This document shows positions 5,775-6,443 of a stretch of 6,443 bases of DNA, in pieces (positions within the stretch are counted from its first letter, which is position 1; every line of letters begins with the position of its first letter). Source of the DNA: Novosphingobium sp. (GTDB lineage: Bacteria > Pseudomonadota > Alphaproteobacteria > Sphingomonadales > Sphingomonadaceae). The position numbers were made by a program, and so were the translations under genes. The stretch is from positions 1 through 6,443 of the forward strand of contig JAURNJ010000008.1 in the NCBI GenBank assembly GCA_030830245.1. Reading direction: 5' to 3'. The notes below the pieces were generated by a model that was given only the letters and a program-made list of their open reading frames with translations, searched no databases and was not told where the DNA came from.

Positions 5775-6227
5775 GTGGAGATTCGCGCCGCCGACCTCGA
5801 CGATGCGGCAGTGCGCGAACTGGTGCGGTTCCACCATGCCAACATGCAATCAATGTCGCCGCCCGAGTTTTCCTTTGCGCTCGACATCGACAAGCTGCGC
5901 GCGCCGGGAATTCATGTGCTTGCCGCCTATGACGGCCCCGAATTGCTGGGGATCGGCGCAGTTGCGGTTTCGGGGAGCGAGGCAGAACTGAAGTCGATGC
6001 GAACCGTGCCCGCCAATTTGCGCTCGGGCGTTGGAACGGCACTCCTGAAAGCGCTGGTCGCCATTGCCCGCGATGCCGGGGTTAGGATGCTCTATCTCGA
6101 AACCGGCACCGGTGCGGGCTTCGAACCCGCCTGGCAGCTCTACCTGCGTCATGGCTTCGAACCGTGCGGTCCTTTCGGTGATTACGGGGAGAGCGATTTC
6201 AACCGCTTCATGCGGAAAGACCTGTGA
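5775..6227 (+). CDS. GNAT family N-acetyltransferase (YsnE-like)
   Basis: A 150-residue cytosolic acyltransferase of the Gcn5-related fold that would move an acetyl group from acetyl-CoA to an amine. The sequence shows strands H47-V-L-A-A-Y52 and L57-L-G-I-G-A-V-A64, E71-L-K-S-M-R-T-V78 (motif A strand), and the pyrophosphate loop L82-R-S-G-V-G-T-A-L-L91, where the Arg of the classical R/Q-x-x-G-x-G is shifted one place. These are followed by the L106-Y-L-E-T-G motif, F116-E-P-A-W-Q-L-Y-L-R-H-G-F128 and the tail C131-G-P-F-G-D-Y137. That combination resembles the YsnE-type putative acetyltransferases, one of which has been linked to indole-acetate formation in Bacillus; the substrate here is unknown. 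The start is GTG at 5775, one base after the flavoprotein stop, so coupling is likely. Its stop overlaps the next gene's GTG by four bases. Family assignment is firm. Confidence 0.92.
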   Translation: MEIRAADLDDAAVRELVRFHHANMQSMSPPEFSFALDIDKLRAPGIHVLAAYDGPELLGIGAVAVSGSEAELKSMRTVPANLRSGVGTALLKALVAIARDAGVRMLYLETGTGAGFEPAWQLYLRHGFEPCGPFGDYGESDFNRFMRKDL

Positions 6228-6443
6228 CTGGCAGGGTCGCATCGTTGAGCCTGTCCGGGCGGCACGAGTTTTCCAAGCAGCTCGCTCAAAGCCTGGAGCT
6301 CATCGCTGGCGAGGGAGTCGCGGGCGATGCCCATTGCGGCAGGACGGTGAAGCACCGTTCGCGAGTTGCGATCGATCCGTCGCAACCGAATCTGCGACAG
6401 GTTCACTTGATCGCTGCGGAATTGCTCGATGAGCTGAATGCAG
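6224..6443 (+). CDS. MOSC-domain protein, N-terminal part (cut by window edge)
   Basis: The first 73 residues of a protein running off the right edge. G29-E-G-V-A-G-D-A-H-C-G-R40 followed by T41-V-K-H-R-S-R-V48 and D51-P-S-Q-P-N-L-R-Q-V-H-L-I63 is characteristic of the small stand-alone MOSC (molybdenum cofactor sulfurase C-terminal) proteins. MOSC proteins bind or sulfurate the molybdenum cofactor; members such as YiiM and YcbX reduce N-hydroxylated bases and related N-oxygenated compounds. The conserved cofactor-binding Cys of the domain normally lies further on and is outside the window, so activity cannot be judged. C38 is not that residue. The start GTG 6224 overlaps the GNAT stop (GTGA, 6224-6227), giving a coupled pair. 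An ATG start is not available upstream in this frame. Confidence 0.88.
   Translation, partial: MTGRVASLSLSGRHEFSKQLAQSLELIAGEGVAGDAHCGRTVKHRSRVAIDPSQPNLRQVHLIAAELLDELNA

Overview
The window looks like chromosomal DNA from an alphaproteobacterium, most likely a sphingomonad (Novosphingobium/Erythrobacter-like). The reasons are the high GC content, GC-rich third codon positions, tight head-to-tail gene packing, and a peptide chain release factor 2 with the alphaproteobacterial 'SPY' form of the tripeptide anticodon and no programmed frameshift. Genus-level placement is inference. Coding density is very high and no gap exceeds about 110 bases. No tRNA, rRNA, CRISPR array, insertion sequence or attachment site was seen.

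Left part, minus strand (1-1689): a two-gene unit reading leftwards. An MFS transporter of the monocarboxylate/oxalate-formate type comes first. It overlaps by four bases (ATGA) a HpcH/HpaI-CitE-type CoA-ester lyase that runs off the left edge. Together they suggest uptake of an organic acid and C-C cleavage of its CoA ester. The transporter start is uncertain: GTG at 1689, or a non-canonical CTG at 1647 behind a better ribosome-binding site.

Centre-left, plus strand (1800-2414): diverging from that pair are a 96-residue DUF1330 protein and a 76-residue stand-alone lipoyl carrier domain. The 93 bases between them can fold into a three-way-junction RNA (2104-2175) that buries the only Shine-Dalgarno-like sequence of the lipoyl gene. 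This is the most interesting non-coding structure in the window.

Right part, plus strand (2466-6443): prfB (release factor 2) is followed by a signal-peptide-bearing SAM methyltransferase lipoprotein (4-bp TTGA overlap), a 468-residue nitronate monooxygenase-like flavoprotein (30-bp gap), a GNAT acetyltransferase (1-bp gap) and the N-terminal half of a MOSC-domain protein (4-bp GTGA overlap, cut by the right edge). The spacing points to one transcription unit with translational coupling. The flavoprotein has a C-terminal extension with a C-x2-C-x3-C...C pattern resembling the [4Fe-4S] site of the 2,4-dienoyl-CoA reductase/old-yellow-enzyme class, which ordinary nitronate monooxygenases lack.

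The main leads are therefore the structured leader with its orphan lipoyl carrier, the Cys-rich flavoprotein, the exported methyltransferase coupled to a release factor, and the flavoprotein-acetyltransferase-MOSC group that might handle oxidised nitrogen compounds. Much of the rest is ordinary metabolism and translation.
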